A DNA stretch of 63,397 nt from Atopobium sp. (GCA_022732885.1 JAIJTS010000009.1:1-63397), one strand, 5' to 3'; counted from the first letter of the stretch, positions 44,108-53,797 are shown. Numbers and translations: made by a program. Notes: generated from the sequence alone by a model not told the origin.

Positions 44108-45295
44108 CTACAACAGTTCCACCTGACCGCTTTTAACCGTTAGTCCAACCTCACCATTAAGTAATCCAATGAGCTGTTTGCCCACTAATTGATAGCGCCA
44201 CCCATTTTTAAGTCGAGCATCGTCTTTGTCCAAAAGTAAGTCTATAAGATCATCTTTATTAGCAATTAAAGGAGATGCTATTCCCTCTTTTTCTGAAACA
44301 ATCCTGATAAGGGCATACATAAGCTCAACAACACCTTCAGAGCCAGCGGTAGGATGAGTATGATGTTCTATTTTTGGACACTGGTCAGCAAGAGTCTTTT
44401 GGCCACGCTTGATTGCTTCCAAAAGAAGTCCTACCCCATTTTGAGAGATTTGCTCGGTACCACGTATTTTGCGTAGTCTATCTGGTGTTGTGGGAACACG
44501 GCGACAAATCTCAATAATAATTTCGTCAGAAAGCACCCATTTACGCGGGATATCTTTATTAGCCGCAGTTTCTTCTCGCCAAGCACAAACTTCTCGAGCA
44601 ATTGCAAGCTGTCTGCGCGTAAGCGAACCAGAGCGCTTCAAACGAAGATATGCTTGATAAGGGTTTCGACGATATTGATCAATATTTGTATGCTGGTCCA
44701 TCTCTGGTTTTACCCAGCTCAAGCGATCAAGCTTGATGAGCTTCTCAACCATTTGATGGTAGATAGCAGGAAGATATCTGACATCATCTTCAGCATATAC
44801 CAGCTGTTCTTTATCAAGCGGTCGCTTTGACCAGTCTGTTAATGACTCGGCTTTGGCTAGCTTTACGTTGGCAAAATTCTCCACCAGTCCAGCATAGCTC
44901 ACCTGTTGACGCAGACCCAAAAACGCGGCTGCAACCTGCGTGTCAAATACAGGCGCGCACGCACAGTCCATTTTTTCTAATAAGACCTCAAGGTCTTGCG
45001 AACACGCGTGGAAAATCTTGACAATCTTTGGATCTTCCAAGAGTTCTTTAAGTGGTGTGAGATCGTCTATTAACAATGGGTCAATCGCAGCAATCTCTGA
45101 ACCCGTGGATACCTGAACCAGACAAAGTTTAGGAAAGTAAGTTTTCTCACGAAGAAACTCTGTATCAACTGCAAGGATATGAGAAGATTTTGCTTGCTCA
45201 CAAAATGAAAAAAGTTCTTCTGAGGTTGCTATATACAATGCGTCCGTCCAATTGCCGATTAAGTACCTAACATAAAGCGATACACTCATATGCAT
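44108..45295 (-). CDS. rnd: Ribonuclease D-like 3'-5' exonuclease
   Basis: About 395 residues. The DEDD exonuclease domain has DTEFLREKTYFPKLCLVQ (Exo I), HACSQDLEVL (Exo II) and YAEDDVRYLPAIYHQMV (Exo III); an HRDC domain follows (about 210-290). RNase D trims tRNA and other stable RNA 3' ends. The start is uncertain: ATG 45295 or 45289 lack ribosome sites, while a TTG at 45238 with GGACGGA upstream would better match the usual length. It is divergent from the lipid kinase gene. Confidence 0.92.
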   Translation of the reverse strand: MHMSVSLYVRYLIGNWTDALYIATSEELFSFCEQAKSSHILAVDTEFLREKTYFPKLCLVQVSTGSEIAAIDPLLIDDLTPLKELLEDPKIVKIFHACSQDLEVLLEKMDCACAPVFDTQVAAAFLGLRQQVSYAGLVENFANVKLAKAESLTDWSKRPLDKEQLVYAEDDVRYLPAIYHQMVEKLIKLDRLSWVKPEMDQHTNIDQYRRNPYQAYLRLKRSGSLTRRQLAIAREVCAWREETAANKDIPRKWVLSDEIIIEICRRVPTTPDRLRKIRGTEQISQNGVGLLLEAIKRGQKTLADQCPKIEHHTHPTAGSEGVVELMYALIRIVSEKEGIASPLIANKDDLIDLLLDKDDARLKNGWRYQLVGKQLIGLLNGEVGLTVKSGQVELL

Positions 45296-45336
45296 CAAAA
45301 TGATATACCAGCTTGTTATAAATCTTCGGAGGATAT

Positions 45337-46266
45337 ATGAGAACCCTCATCATTCACAATCCTTGCTCAGGTTTTAGCTCTGACGCAATCTTTGAATTTG
45401 AGCGAGCTCTTCTGAAGAGTGGTGACGAATGCCTGGTAAAGATTGTCAAAAGCCCTTGGTACGCAAGTGAAATACTGAGCTCCATTCAACCTGAAGATTT
45501 TGACATAGTGGTACTCTCAGGTGGCGATGGCACGGTATCTAGTTTGCTCTACGGCCTTAGAGGATGCCAGACGCCTATTTTGGTCTTCCCTTCTGGTACC
45601 GCCAATCTTTTAGCAGCTAGTATTGGAAACGCACCTGAACCTAATGCTTTGGCGCTAGCTTGTAGAAATCTTCAGACTGCCAAGCTTGATTTGGGAGAAA
45701 TTACCTGGACTACCGTGTCAGGAGAAACCCATATTGCTGGCGTACCTCTAATGGCTGGAACTGGACTTGATGCAGAAATTATGCGTTCAGCTATCCCTCA
45801 CAAACGAACCTTTGGGGAGGCCGCATACTTTACTGCTGCCCTTGCCAACCTTATGCCGCCAGTTCACAACTTTAAAATCACCGTTGACGGCAAAGTACAT
45901 GAGCTTCAAGGCATTGGATGCCTTATTGCAAACAGCTCTATGATGCAAGCAGGGATTGAATTAGCTCCTGGTAATCGTATGGACGACGGCCTACTTGAAG
46001 TTATTGTTATTGAGACTCATATGACCGCAAAGCTGGTACGTCCACTGCTCTCTGGCTTTTTTGATCGCACGGGGAACTCACTTGGTAGGCCTTACCTTAA
46101 TAGCTTTAGTGGTAAAGAAATTATTGTTGAATCATCAACACCCATGCCCCTAGAAGTAAATGGCGAGGTCACCTGCCATGATATTTATGCGTACTCTGCT
46201 CGTTGCCTTCCAGGTGCGGTAAATATTGTTGTAGACCATATGAGCCCTTACAGCAAAGAAGCATAA
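45337..46266 (+). CDS. Diacylglycerol/lipid kinase family protein (YegS/DagK-like)
   Basis: A 309-residue protein with the DAGK catalytic domain: NPCSG near the start, LSGGDGTVSSLL (about 60-71) and FPSGTANLLAASIG (about 88-101). It phosphorylates a lipid alcohol, perhaps diacylglycerol or undecaprenol; the sequence does not tell. GGAGG lies a few bases before the ATG. Confidence 0.9.
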   Translation: MRTLIIHNPCSGFSSDAIFEFERALLKSGDECLVKIVKSPWYASEILSSIQPEDFDIVVLSGGDGTVSSLLYGLRGCQTPILVFPSGTANLLAASIGNAPEPNALALACRNLQTAKLDLGEITWTTVSGETHIAGVPLMAGTGLDAEIMRSAIPHKRTFGEAAYFTAALANLMPPVHNFKITVDGKVHELQGIGCLIANSSMMQAGIELAPGNRMDDGLLEVIVIETHMTAKLVRPLLSGFFDRTGNSLGRPYLNSFSGKEIIVESSTPMPLEVNGEVTCHDIYAYSARCLPGAVNIVVDHMSPYSKEA

Positions 46267-46415
46267 TAGCTGATAAACAACACGTTGATGCTTTTGCGGT
46301 CTGTGTTTTCTTTTCTTTCGTTTTCGTAACATTCGACCAAAAAGATTGCATACAACCACCGGATTAATTAACCTTTTATAGAAACATTACTAAGTTACGC
46401 ATACATTCTTCTGAT

Positions 46416-47024
46416 GTGTATGCGCAGTTGATGGGATATTTTTTGGTTGACGTTTCTAAAATTCGCGAGAAGTTCGATGAGCTTGCAACACCTATTTTGA
46501 AGTCCGGAAGACTCTATCAGCTTGCAACTTTTACACAACATGGAACTACCAGCACGCTTGACCACGTTATTGCAGTTGCATATAGCAGCCTTGCCTTTGC
46601 AATGAATGCCGGAATTAAAGTTGATGAGCGTGCTCTTGTACGCGGCGCGCTGCTGCATGACTACTACCTCTACGATTGGCATGATCACAAGGCCGCACCA
46701 GACAATTGGCACGGATTTACCCACCCTCGCCATGCACTTGATAATGCACGCAAAGATTTTCCTGATTTAACCCCTGTTGAGGAAGACATTATCTTGCATC
46801 ATATGTTTCCTCTTGTCCCCATTCCACCTCATACCAAAGAGGCATGGATTGTTACAACCTGTGATAAAGCTTGTTCAACTGCAGAAACACTAACAGGCAA
46901 TCCATACAAAAAAGACGGTTTCCGTCCAACGGGTTTCTCGACTCCTGAAAGTGATTTTCAGGGCACAAGCAACAGTGAACCAGACCAGTTCAACGACTAC
47001 ACGGATTACAGAAACTTCTCGTGA
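46416..47024 (+). CDS. HD-domain phosphohydrolase-like protein
   Basis: About 200 residues. HVIAVAYSS, then GALLHDYYLYDWHDHK (the HD pair near residue 85) and FTHPRHALDNA, IILHHMFPL show a metal-binding HD fold. Function is unknown; relatives act on nucleotides. The start is uncertain: GTG 46416, ATG 46431 or TTG 46443. Its stop overlaps the start of the CmpB-family gene. Confidence 0.85.
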   Translation: MYAQLMGYFLVDVSKIREKFDELATPILKSGRLYQLATFTQHGTTSTLDHVIAVAYSSLAFAMNAGIKVDERALVRGALLHDYYLYDWHDHKAAPDNWHGFTHPRHALDNARKDFPDLTPVEEDIILHHMFPLVPIPPHTKEAWIVTTCDKACSTAETLTGNPYKKDGFRPTGFSTPESDFQGTSNSEPDQFNDYTDYRNFS

Positions 47025-47848
47025 GTACCATGACTGAGACACTGCACACACTCTTTGCACTTGATAAGAATATTGAGCTCTTTGTACAGTATCTGCCTCA
47101 GATGGTCATAACTTTTGCGCTGATTTCTTTTGGTGGATGGGTGTACGAGACCATCTATTGCTCTGTTGTTGAAGGAGAATTTACCAAACGCGGCTTTCTT
47201 TTTGGGCCTACGTGTCCCATTTATGGCATAGGCGCGCTTGCTGTATGGCTGGTGCTTGGTCAGATTTCTAATCCATTTATTGTTTTTATTGTTGGCGGAT
47301 TTTTGGCCACAGTTATTGAGTACTCAACCGGCCTCTTTTTGGAGCGTCGCTTTAAAAAGAAGTGGTGGGACTACTCTATGTTCAAGTTCAACTTACATGG
47401 TCGAATTTGTCCCCAAGCCAGCGCTGTGTTTGGAGCATTTTCTGTTACTTCAGTCTTTGTACTAGTTCCCGCGATGCTTAATGTTTTAACGCTTTTCTCT
47501 AGCCACACTATCTCAGTCATAGCGTTTATTGTGGTCACACTCTATTTTTTGGACACTATGGCAAGTCTTCTTTGGAACGGGCCAACTACTCATCACAAAG
47601 TTGAAGCTGTAGCCCAAGATGCGTCTTTGAAGATTGAAGAAGCTGCACAAAATGCATCACAGCAAGTTGACGCGATGGCTCAAAACGCATCACAGAAAGC
47701 AAGCGCAGCCGCTCAAACTGCAACCCTTCTTGCCACTCAAAAGGCTAAAGAGGTTTCCCAGAAAGTCCAGGTAACCAAGCAAAAGTTTGACAACACTACC
47801 CAGAAAGTCAAAGATTGCTTACCAGATTCGTTTCCATGGGACAACTAA
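47021..47848 (+). CDS. CmpB-family (PF06541-like) membrane protein with Ala/Gln-rich tail
   Basis: A 275-residue membrane protein. FGGWVYETIYCSVVEGEFTK and RGFLFGPTCPIYGIGAL (about 37-75) are the core of the family named ABC_trans_CmpB, whose real function is unknown. Five to six membrane segments span about 25-185. The last 90 residues are an unusual soluble amphipathic region with repeated AQNASQ-like units (AAQNASQQVDAMAQNASQKA), likely a helical rod. Start is GTG 47021 or ATG 47030. It overlaps the HD gene, so the two are coupled. Confidence 0.85.
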   Translation: MSTMTETLHTLFALDKNIELFVQYLPQMVITFALISFGGWVYETIYCSVVEGEFTKRGFLFGPTCPIYGIGALAVWLVLGQISNPFIVFIVGGFLATVIEYSTGLFLERRFKKKWWDYSMFKFNLHGRICPQASAVFGAFSVTSVFVLVPAMLNVLTLFSSHTISVIAFIVVTLYFLDTMASLLWNGPTTHHKVEAVAQDASLKIEEAAQNASQQVDAMAQNASQKASAAAQTATLLATQKAKEVSQKVQVTKQKFDNTTQKVKDCLPDSFPWDN

Positions 47849-47908
47849 ACGAGCTTCTCGGCATATTGTTATACCTCAGCACATCAGTGATTTCGAGTTT
47901 GGATTTAT

Positions 47909-48625
47909 ATGTACACCATTGAAAGCAGAGTTAGATACAGCGAATGCGATGAAACAGGAAAGCTTTCCCTGGTAGGTGTTATGAACTACCTACAGGATTG
48001 CTCAACATTTCACTCGGAAGATATTGGTCGCGGATTCAAACAGCTAACCAGCGAAGGATACGCTTGGGTTCTGGCAACTTGGCAAATTCAAGTTGACCGT
48101 CTTCCTCAATTTGGCGAGAAGATCTGTGTGGGCACCTGGTCATATCAGATGAAAGGTCTTCAAGCATCAAGATCGTTTATCATCAATGATGAAAATGGTA
48201 CGACCATTGTTAAGGCTGATTCTACCTGGTATTTAATGAACATTAAAGAAGGTAAAGCTGCTCGCGTTCCAGAAAGTGAAAGCATCTACATCACTGGTGA
48301 ACCTCGTGTTGATTTGCCACCAACCCCTCGTAAAATCGCACTCGAGGGAGCCGCTGTTGAAGGCCCAGACATACTTGTTTCTCAGCAGCACTTGGATACA
48401 AACAAGCATGTCAACAATGCCCAGTACGTGCTTATGGCTGTTGACACGCTTGTGGCTCTTGGTTATTCTCACAAGCTTCGTCGCATTGTGGTTCAGTACA
48501 GAAGCCAGGCACACTTGGGCGATACCATCACTTCTCAGGTATACACCGATGAGACGGGTTTCTCGGTAGTACTTAAGGACGCTAAGAGTTCTGCTATCTT
48601 TGCCACAGTAAGGCTGGAAGGATAA
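47909..48625 (+). CDS. Acyl-ACP thioesterase
   Basis: A 238-residue double hot-dog protein of the bacterial acyl-ACP thioesterase family. RVRYSECDETGKLSLVGVMNYLQDC opens it in cut form with the conserved YSECDETG; WVLATWQIQVDRLP and the second domain VSQQHLDTNKHVNNAQYV (Asn/His catalytic region, about 158-175) are present. It releases fatty acids from acyl carrier protein. It is followed by mutT after one base. Confidence 0.9.
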   Translation: MYTIESRVRYSECDETGKLSLVGVMNYLQDCSTFHSEDIGRGFKQLTSEGYAWVLATWQIQVDRLPQFGEKICVGTWSYQMKGLQASRSFIINDENGTTIVKADSTWYLMNIKEGKAARVPESESIYITGEPRVDLPPTPRKIALEGAAVEGPDILVSQQHLDTNKHVNNAQYVLMAVDTLVALGYSHKLRRIVVQYRSQAHLGDTITSQVYTDETGFSVVLKDAKSSAIFATVRLEG

Positions 48626-48626
48626 C

Positions 48627-49058
48627 ATGGCCAAGAACAAAACAGTAAATGTAGCTGCATCTATATTTTATAAAGACAACAAAATTCTTGCGGCCTGTAG
48701 AGCTGACGCAGATAACGCTGGATTCTGGGAGTTTCCTGGCGGAAAAGTTGAGGTTGGAGAGACTTCTGAGCAGGCGCTGCGTCGAGAAATTCAGGAAGAG
48801 CTGCACTGCAGTGTTCAAGGTGCTTTTTTCTATGACACAGTAACGTACTCCTATCCTACCTTTGACCTGCACATGGATTGTTATATCTGCACGTTAAGAG
48901 AGTCTGAGAAACCTATTCTAGACCCAACTGTTCACTCACAGCTTTGCTGGCTTGCCCAAAACGAGCTTCTTGACGTACAGTGGTTACCTGCAGACGTTGA
49001 GCTCATCAAGCAACTTGGTACGTTTTGGAACGATATTTTTGCGTCACAGCACCTGTAA
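48627..49058 (+). CDS. mutT: NUDIX hydrolase, MutT-like
   Basis: A 143-residue protein. The Nudix box is GGKVEVGETSEQALRREIQEEL (about 38-59 in part), preceded by FWEFP. Members with this WEFPGGK form usually remove 8-oxo-dGTP. It begins one base after the thioesterase stop. A hairpin and the repeated 12-mer follow downstream. Confidence 0.92.
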   Translation: MAKNKTVNVAASIFYKDNKILAACRADADNAGFWEFPGGKVEVGETSEQALRREIQEELHCSVQGAFFYDTVTYSYPTFDLHMDCYICTLRESEKPILDPTVHSQLCWLAQNELLDVQWLPADVELIKQLGTFWNDIFASQHL

Positions 49059-49088
49059 GCTGCTAGTAAAACGAGCAACACAAGGGTT

Positions 49089-49118
49089 TGCAAAGTATTG
49101 GGTGCAAAATACTTTGCA
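49089..49118 (+). terminator. Hairpin after mutT
   Basis: TGCAAAGTATT / AATACTTTGCA, a perfect 11-bp stem with an 8-base loop, 30 bases past the mutT stop. There is no T-run, so it could be a weak or protein-assisted terminator. Confidence 0.5.
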
Positions 49119-49142
49119 GAGTATGTGAAGTAGCAATAAGAG

Positions 49143-49154
49143 GGGTTTCTCGCC
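49143..49154 (+). repeat. Exact copy of overrepresented 12-mer GGGTTTCTCGCC
   Basis: Intergenic, 25 bases downstream of the mutT hairpin. Confidence 0.8.
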
Positions 49155-49212
49155 ATGAAATCCTTGAGCAGCGACGGGTATCATCAAAGTATAAGCGTTT
49201 GATTGAGGATTG

Positions 49213-49461
49213 ATGGCAAAGAAAGACGACAACCAGGATACCAGGCACAACAGGCATGAATTTGACGGTGAGGGCCCTGATTTTGACCCCAACGATCCAT
49301 CTCAGATGCCTGACGGGTCTCCCCTTCCTATGGGTCTGTTATTTTTTATAGTTATTATGCTGCTCTCGGGACTAGGGCGATCTTGTTCTGCAAACAATCA
49401 GTCTTCCTCAAATCCGATTTTTGGGGATCCATACAGCGCTTATTCCGATAGCAATTGGTAA
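49213..49461 (+). CDS. Small single-pass membrane protein, unknown
   Basis: 82 residues from the ATG at 49213, preceded by GAGGA. The first 40 residues are highly polar with many Asp and Pro (GPDFDPNDPSQMPDGSP); one membrane helix follows (MGLLFFIVIMLLSGLG, about 40-56), then a short Ser/Asn tail. I do not recognise a family. It lies alone between mutT and thyA. Confidence 0.6.
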   Translation: MAKKDDNQDTRHNRHEFDGEGPDFDPNDPSQMPDGSPLPMGLLFFIVIMLLSGLGRSCSANNQSSSNPIFGDPYSAYSDSNW

Positions 49462-49553
49462 CAACATCAACAACTAGCTAACATCTTTACTAACACTTAA
49501 ATTTTAGTTTCACCTTGTGTTTTAGTATTCGATATTGATTTAAAGGATTTACT

Positions 49554-50402
49554 ATGAGCAAAGCTGATCGTATTTTTATTGATATGTGCTCCGATATTAT
49601 TGCAAATGGCACTACTACCGAGGGCGAGAAGGTACGTCCCACCTGGGAAGATGGTACCTCTGCATACACAATCAAAAAGTTTGGTGTCTGCAATCGCTAT
49701 GATTTGCGTGAGGAATTTCCTGCACTAACACTTCGTCGTACTGCTCTCAAAAGTGCTATGGACGAAGTTTTGTGGATTTATCAGAAGAAATCCAACAACG
49801 TTAATGATCTTAATTCTCACATTTGGGACTCTTGGGCTGATGAGTCTGGTTCCATTGGAAAAGCTTACGGTTACCAGGTTGGACAGGTTTCTCACTATGC
49901 TGATGGCGATTATGATCAGATGGATCGCGTGCTCAAAGATCTTAAAGAGAATCCATTTAGTCGTCGAATTATGACCAATCTGTACACCTTTGCTGATCTC
50001 TCAGAGATGAACCTCTATCCTTGCGCATTCAACGCAATCTATAACGTTACTCAGGAAGCTGGTAAGGACAAACCAACACTTAACCTGCTGCTTGTTCAAC
50101 GTAGCCAAGATATTCTTGCGGCTAACAACTGGAATGTTTGCCAGTACGCAATCTTGCTGATGATGGTCGCACAGGTCAGCGGCATGGAGGCTGGCGAGCT
50201 AGTTCACATGATTGCAGACGCTCACATTTATGATCGTCACGTAGACATTGTTAAAGAATTGATTTCTCGCCCAACCTTTGACGCTCCAAAGGTAAGCCTT
50301 AACCCTAACGTCACTAATTTTTACGCCTTTACTACTGATGACCTCATTGTCGAGGATTATCAGCACGGCCCACAAGTCAAAAACATTCCAATTGCCGTTT
50401 AA
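49554..50402 (+). CDS. thyA: Thymidylate synthase
   Basis: A 282-residue enzyme methylating dUMP to dTMP with methylene-THF. VRPTWEDGTSAY and the Arg-rich N-terminal loop are followed by FSRRIMTNLY and the catalytic Cys in LYPCAFNAIYNV (about 160). The dUMP-binding QRSQDILAANNWNVCQYA and ADAHIYDRHV are present. The residue after Cys is Ala and not the usual His, a variant I believe also occurs in some Gram-positive ThyA proteins. folA follows, recycling the dihydrofolate it produces. Confidence 0.95.
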   Translation: MSKADRIFIDMCSDIIANGTTTEGEKVRPTWEDGTSAYTIKKFGVCNRYDLREEFPALTLRRTALKSAMDEVLWIYQKKSNNVNDLNSHIWDSWADESGSIGKAYGYQVGQVSHYADGDYDQMDRVLKDLKENPFSRRIMTNLYTFADLSEMNLYPCAFNAIYNVTQEAGKDKPTLNLLLVQRSQDILAANNWNVCQYAILLMMVAQVSGMEAGELVHMIADAHIYDRHVDIVKELISRPTFDAPKVSLNPNVTNFYAFTTDDLIVEDYQHGPQVKNIPIAV

Positions 50403-50511
50403 GTTAGAGAGTGTAGCAAGTACGGCTAGCACTATACTCAGGTAACAGCTACACAGCCACTGACGTTATTATTCGTATTTCATTTAAGACGCTATTTGCC
50501 AGGAGAACCAC

Positions 50512-51000
50512 ATGAACGCAATTGTTTCTGTAACACGCGATTGGGGTATCGGATGCGAAGGAGGCCTTCTCATCCCCAATAAGGCCGACATGAAATACTT
50601 TGTTGAGCACACACGCGGTTGCACAGTTGTTATGGGCAGAAAGACGTTGGAGAGCTTCCCGGGAGGCCCACTTAAAGGCCGCCGCAATATTGTTATTTCT
50701 AGAAACGCTGACTATCAGGTTGAAGGCGTTGAGGTTGCGTCGTCGGCAGAGGAAGCGCTCCGTTTAGTTGCAGATGAAACACCGGAGAAGGTTTGGCTTA
50801 TTGGTGGCGCCTCAATTTACCGCACTCTTCTCGACAAGTGCTCTTATGCGTACGTTACAAAGCACGACACCGTAGTTAATGCGGATACGTACTTCCCTAA
50901 CCTGGACGAGGATTCTGCATGGGAAGTTTGTAACGAGGAAGACGGTGGTGTGACTCCAGAAGGAGTTGCTTTCAAGTTTGTAACTTATCGTCACGTTTAG
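50512..51000 (+). CDS. folA: Dihydrofolate reductase
   Basis: A 162-residue enzyme. NAIVSVTRDWGIGCEGGLL opens the fold, followed by DMKYFVEHTRG, VVMGRKTLESFPGGPLKGRRNIVISR and the NADPH loop WLIGGASIYRTLL. It reduces dihydrofolate made by ThyA. AGGAG lies before the ATG. A gap of 109 bases with a TATACT box (50433) separates it from thyA, so it may have its own promoter. A strong bidirectional terminator follows. Confidence 0.95.
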   Translation: MNAIVSVTRDWGIGCEGGLLIPNKADMKYFVEHTRGCTVVMGRKTLESFPGGPLKGRRNIVISRNADYQVEGVEVASSAEEALRLVADETPEKVWLIGGASIYRTLLDKCSYAYVTKHDTVVNADTYFPNLDEDSAWEVCNEEDGGVTPEGVAFKFVTYRHV

Positions 51001-51066
51001 ACTTTGCATACGCTATTCATAAGTACGCCAAGATACCGTGCGTACAACCAATCTATTTAACTAAAA

Positions 51067-51097
51067 AGCCGGTTACCTGAGATTTAGGTAACCGGCT
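51067..51097. terminator. Bidirectional terminator between folA and adhE
   Basis: AGCCGGTTACCT / AGGTAACCGGCT, a perfect 12-bp stem with a 7-base loop, A-run before and CTTGTTTT after, between convergent genes. Confidence 0.88.
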
Positions 51098-51145
51098 CTT
51101 GTTTTAAGCTTTACGTGCTACGCGATTGCGACACGCATGTAACAA

Positions 51146-53764
51146 TTAGTCCTCGTAGAAGCCTGGCTCACGACCATAGTAAGCATCAAGGTAGAGCTCA
51201 CGAATCTCAGAGATAAGTGGATAGCGTGGGTTTGCAGCAGTGCACTGGTCATCAAATGCCTGCTCAGACATCGCATCAAGAGTATCAAGGAAGTACTTCT
51301 CATCTACGCCGTAATCCTTGATGGTCTCCTTGACACCAATGTATGCTTTGAGCTCCTCAATCTTCTTGACAAAGTTCTCAAAGACCTCACGGTCATCCTT
51401 ACCGGTAACGCCGCAGAAACGACCTGCCTCGGCGTAACGCGCAAGGGTATGTGGATGATCATACTGTGGGAAGGTACCCATCTTTGTTGGGCGCTCAGCT
51501 GCGTTGTAACGCATAACGCGAGTAAGAATAACTGCGTTTGCCCAACCGTGTGGAATGTGGTGGAAAGCGCCCAGCTTGTGAGCCATGGAGTGGTTAACAC
51601 CGAGGAATGCATTAGCAAATGCAAGTCCACCTAGGCAGGAAGCGTTTGCCATATGATCGCGTGCCTCAACATCGTTTGGATTGTCGTAAGCACGTGGTAG
51701 GTACTTAAAGACCAGCTTCATACCGCGAAGAGCCATGCCATCTGTGTAGTCAGATGCCATCATGGAGACAAATGCCTCAAGGCAGTGAGTAAGAACATCA
51801 ATACCAGAAGCAGAGGTCAGGCCCTTAGGCTGGCTCATCATGTTGTCGGTATCAACGATAGCCATGTTAGGCAACAGCTCATAGTCTGCAAGAGGATACT
51901 TAACGCCATTGTCAGCATCGGTGATGATGGCAAATGGAGTAACCTCGGATCCGGTACCAGAAGAAGTTGGGATTGCAACAAAGAATGCCTTGTTGCCCAT
52001 CTTAGGATACTTGTAGACACGCTTACGGATATCCAAGAAGTCTGCAGCCATGTCCTCAAACTTCTCTTCTGGATTCTCGTACATGGACCACATAATCTTA
52101 CCTGCATCCATAGCTGAACCGCCGCCGATTGCAATGATGCAGTCTGGCTCAAAGGAGCGAATACGAGCTACACCCTCAAGAGCGCTCTGAAGGGTGGGGT
52201 CTGGAGCGACATCCCAGAATGAAGAATGAACAATACCTAGGGAGTCCAAAGTCTCCTCGATAGTTTTAGTGAAGCCACTCTTATAGAGGAACTGGTCTGT
52301 AACAATAAAGACACGCTTCTTGTTATAGACCTCTTTAAGCTCACGGAGAGCAAGAGGCATGCAGCCCCTCTTGAAGTAGACCTTCTCAGGTACACGAAGC
52401 CAAAGCATATTCTCTTGCCTCTCTGCAACAGACTTGTAGTTAAGCAGGTGCTGTGGGCCAACGTTGCCGGAGACGGAGTTGCCGCCCCAGGAGCCGCAGC
52501 CAAGGGTTAGGGATGGAGCCATCTTGAAGTTGTAGAGGTCTCCAATACCACCCTGAGAGGAAGGAGTATTGATCAGGATACGGCAGGTCTTCATTGCCTC
52601 CTGGTGCTTAGCAATCTTCTCTTTCTCGTTAATGTTGACATAAAGAGAACTGGTGTGACCGTAACCACCATCAGCAACAAGACGCTCAGCCTTAGCAATA
52701 GCCTCATCAAAGTTCTTTGCACGATACATACCAAGAACTGGGGAAAGTTTCTCGTGAGCCATCTCTTCTGAAGGCTCAACAGAGGTAACCTCGCCGATAA
52801 GAACCTTGGTCTTCTCTGGAACCTCAACTCCAGCGGTCTTAGCAATAAAGTAAGCAGACTTACCAACAATGCCTGCGTTTACAGCTCCGTTGACAATAAC
52901 GGTCTTACGGACAGCATCAAGCTCTTTACCCTGCAAGAAGTAGCAGCCGCGATCAGCAAACTCCTTCTTAACCTGATCGTATACGCTATCAAGAACGGTA
53001 ACAGACTGCTCAGAAGCACAAATCATACCGTTATCGAATGTCTTGGAGTGAATGATAGAGCTAACTGCAAGCTTGATATCTGCGGTATCGTCGATAATGG
53101 CAGGAGTATTACCAGGACCAACGCCAAGAGCTGGCTTACCGGAAGAGTAAGCTGCGTTGACCATACCTGGACCACCAGTTGCCAAAATGATGTCAGCGTT
53201 GCTCATAACTGCTGCGGTCATATCAATGGTAGGAGCTGGTACCCAGTCGATAATACCCTTGGGGCAGCCGGCCTTCTCGGCAGCATCGCGAACAATACGA
53301 GCAGCAGCAATAGTGCACTCTTTTGCGCGTGGGTGTGGGGAAATAATAATGGCGTTTCTTGTCTTGAGAGCAAGAAGTGTCTTAAAGATTGCGGTAGAAG
53401 TTGGATTAGTAGTTGGAATAACTGCAGCTACAATACCCATAGGCTCGGCTACAACTCGATAACCAGCAGCTGGATCATCTTCTACGACACCACAGGTCTT
53501 CATGTCCTTGTACTTGTTGTAAATGTACTCAGCTGCGTAATGGTTCTTGATTACCTTATCTTCCATTACACCCATGCCAGTTTCTTCAACTGCCATGCGA
53601 GCAAGAGGGATACGATTTTTCTCGGCCGCAAGAGCAGCTTCATAAAAAATCTTATCGACCTGCTCCTGAGTAAATGTTGCAAACTCTGCCTGTGCCTCGC
53701 GCATCTCTTCGAGACGCTTAAGCAAAGTATCAACATCCTCAATTTGAGTAGCCTTCTTTGCCAT
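51146..53764 (-). CDS. adhE: Bifunctional acetaldehyde-CoA/alcohol dehydrogenase
   Basis: An 872-residue two-domain enzyme. The N-terminal aldehyde dehydrogenase domain has VAAVIPTTNPTSTAIFK and the catalytic Cys in NGMICASEQSV (about 245). The C-terminal iron-dependent alcohol dehydrogenase domain has GGGSAMDAGKIMW and the iron-binding histidines in GVNHSMAHKLGAFHHIPHG. It reduces acetyl-CoA to ethanol, recycling two NADH, and forms spirosomes in relatives. It is monocistronic, with an extended -10 promoter overlapping a palindrome upstream (53798-53818) and AGAAGGGGA near the start. Confidence 0.97.
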   Translation of the reverse strand: MAKKATQIEDVDTLLKRLEEMREAQAEFATFTQEQVDKIFYEAALAAEKNRIPLARMAVEETGMGVMEDKVIKNHYAAEYIYNKYKDMKTCGVVEDDPAAGYRVVAEPMGIVAAVIPTTNPTSTAIFKTLLALKTRNAIIISPHPRAKECTIAAARIVRDAAEKAGCPKGIIDWVPAPTIDMTAAVMSNADIILATGGPGMVNAAYSSGKPALGVGPGNTPAIIDDTADIKLAVSSIIHSKTFDNGMICASEQSVTVLDSVYDQVKKEFADRGCYFLQGKELDAVRKTVIVNGAVNAGIVGKSAYFIAKTAGVEVPEKTKVLIGEVTSVEPSEEMAHEKLSPVLGMYRAKNFDEAIAKAERLVADGGYGHTSSLYVNINEKEKIAKHQEAMKTCRILINTPSSQGGIGDLYNFKMAPSLTLGCGSWGGNSVSGNVGPQHLLNYKSVAERQENMLWLRVPEKVYFKRGCMPLALRELKEVYNKKRVFIVTDQFLYKSGFTKTIEETLDSLGIVHSSFWDVAPDPTLQSALEGVARIRSFEPDCIIAIGGGSAMDAGKIMWSMYENPEEKFEDMAADFLDIRKRVYKYPKMGNKAFFVAIPTSSGTGSEVTPFAIITDADNGVKYPLADYELLPNMAIVDTDNMMSQPKGLTSASGIDVLTHCLEAFVSMMASDYTDGMALRGMKLVFKYLPRAYDNPNDVEARDHMANASCLGGLAFANAFLGVNHSMAHKLGAFHHIPHGWANAVILTRVMRYNAAERPTKMGTFPQYDHPHTLARYAEAGRFCGVTGKDDREVFENFVKKIEELKAYIGVKETIKDYGVDEKYFLDTLDAMSEQAFDDQCTAANPRYPLISEIRELYLDAYYGREPGFYED

Positions 53765-53797
53765 AAAATCCCCTTCTGTTTAGGAACATTAATTCAA

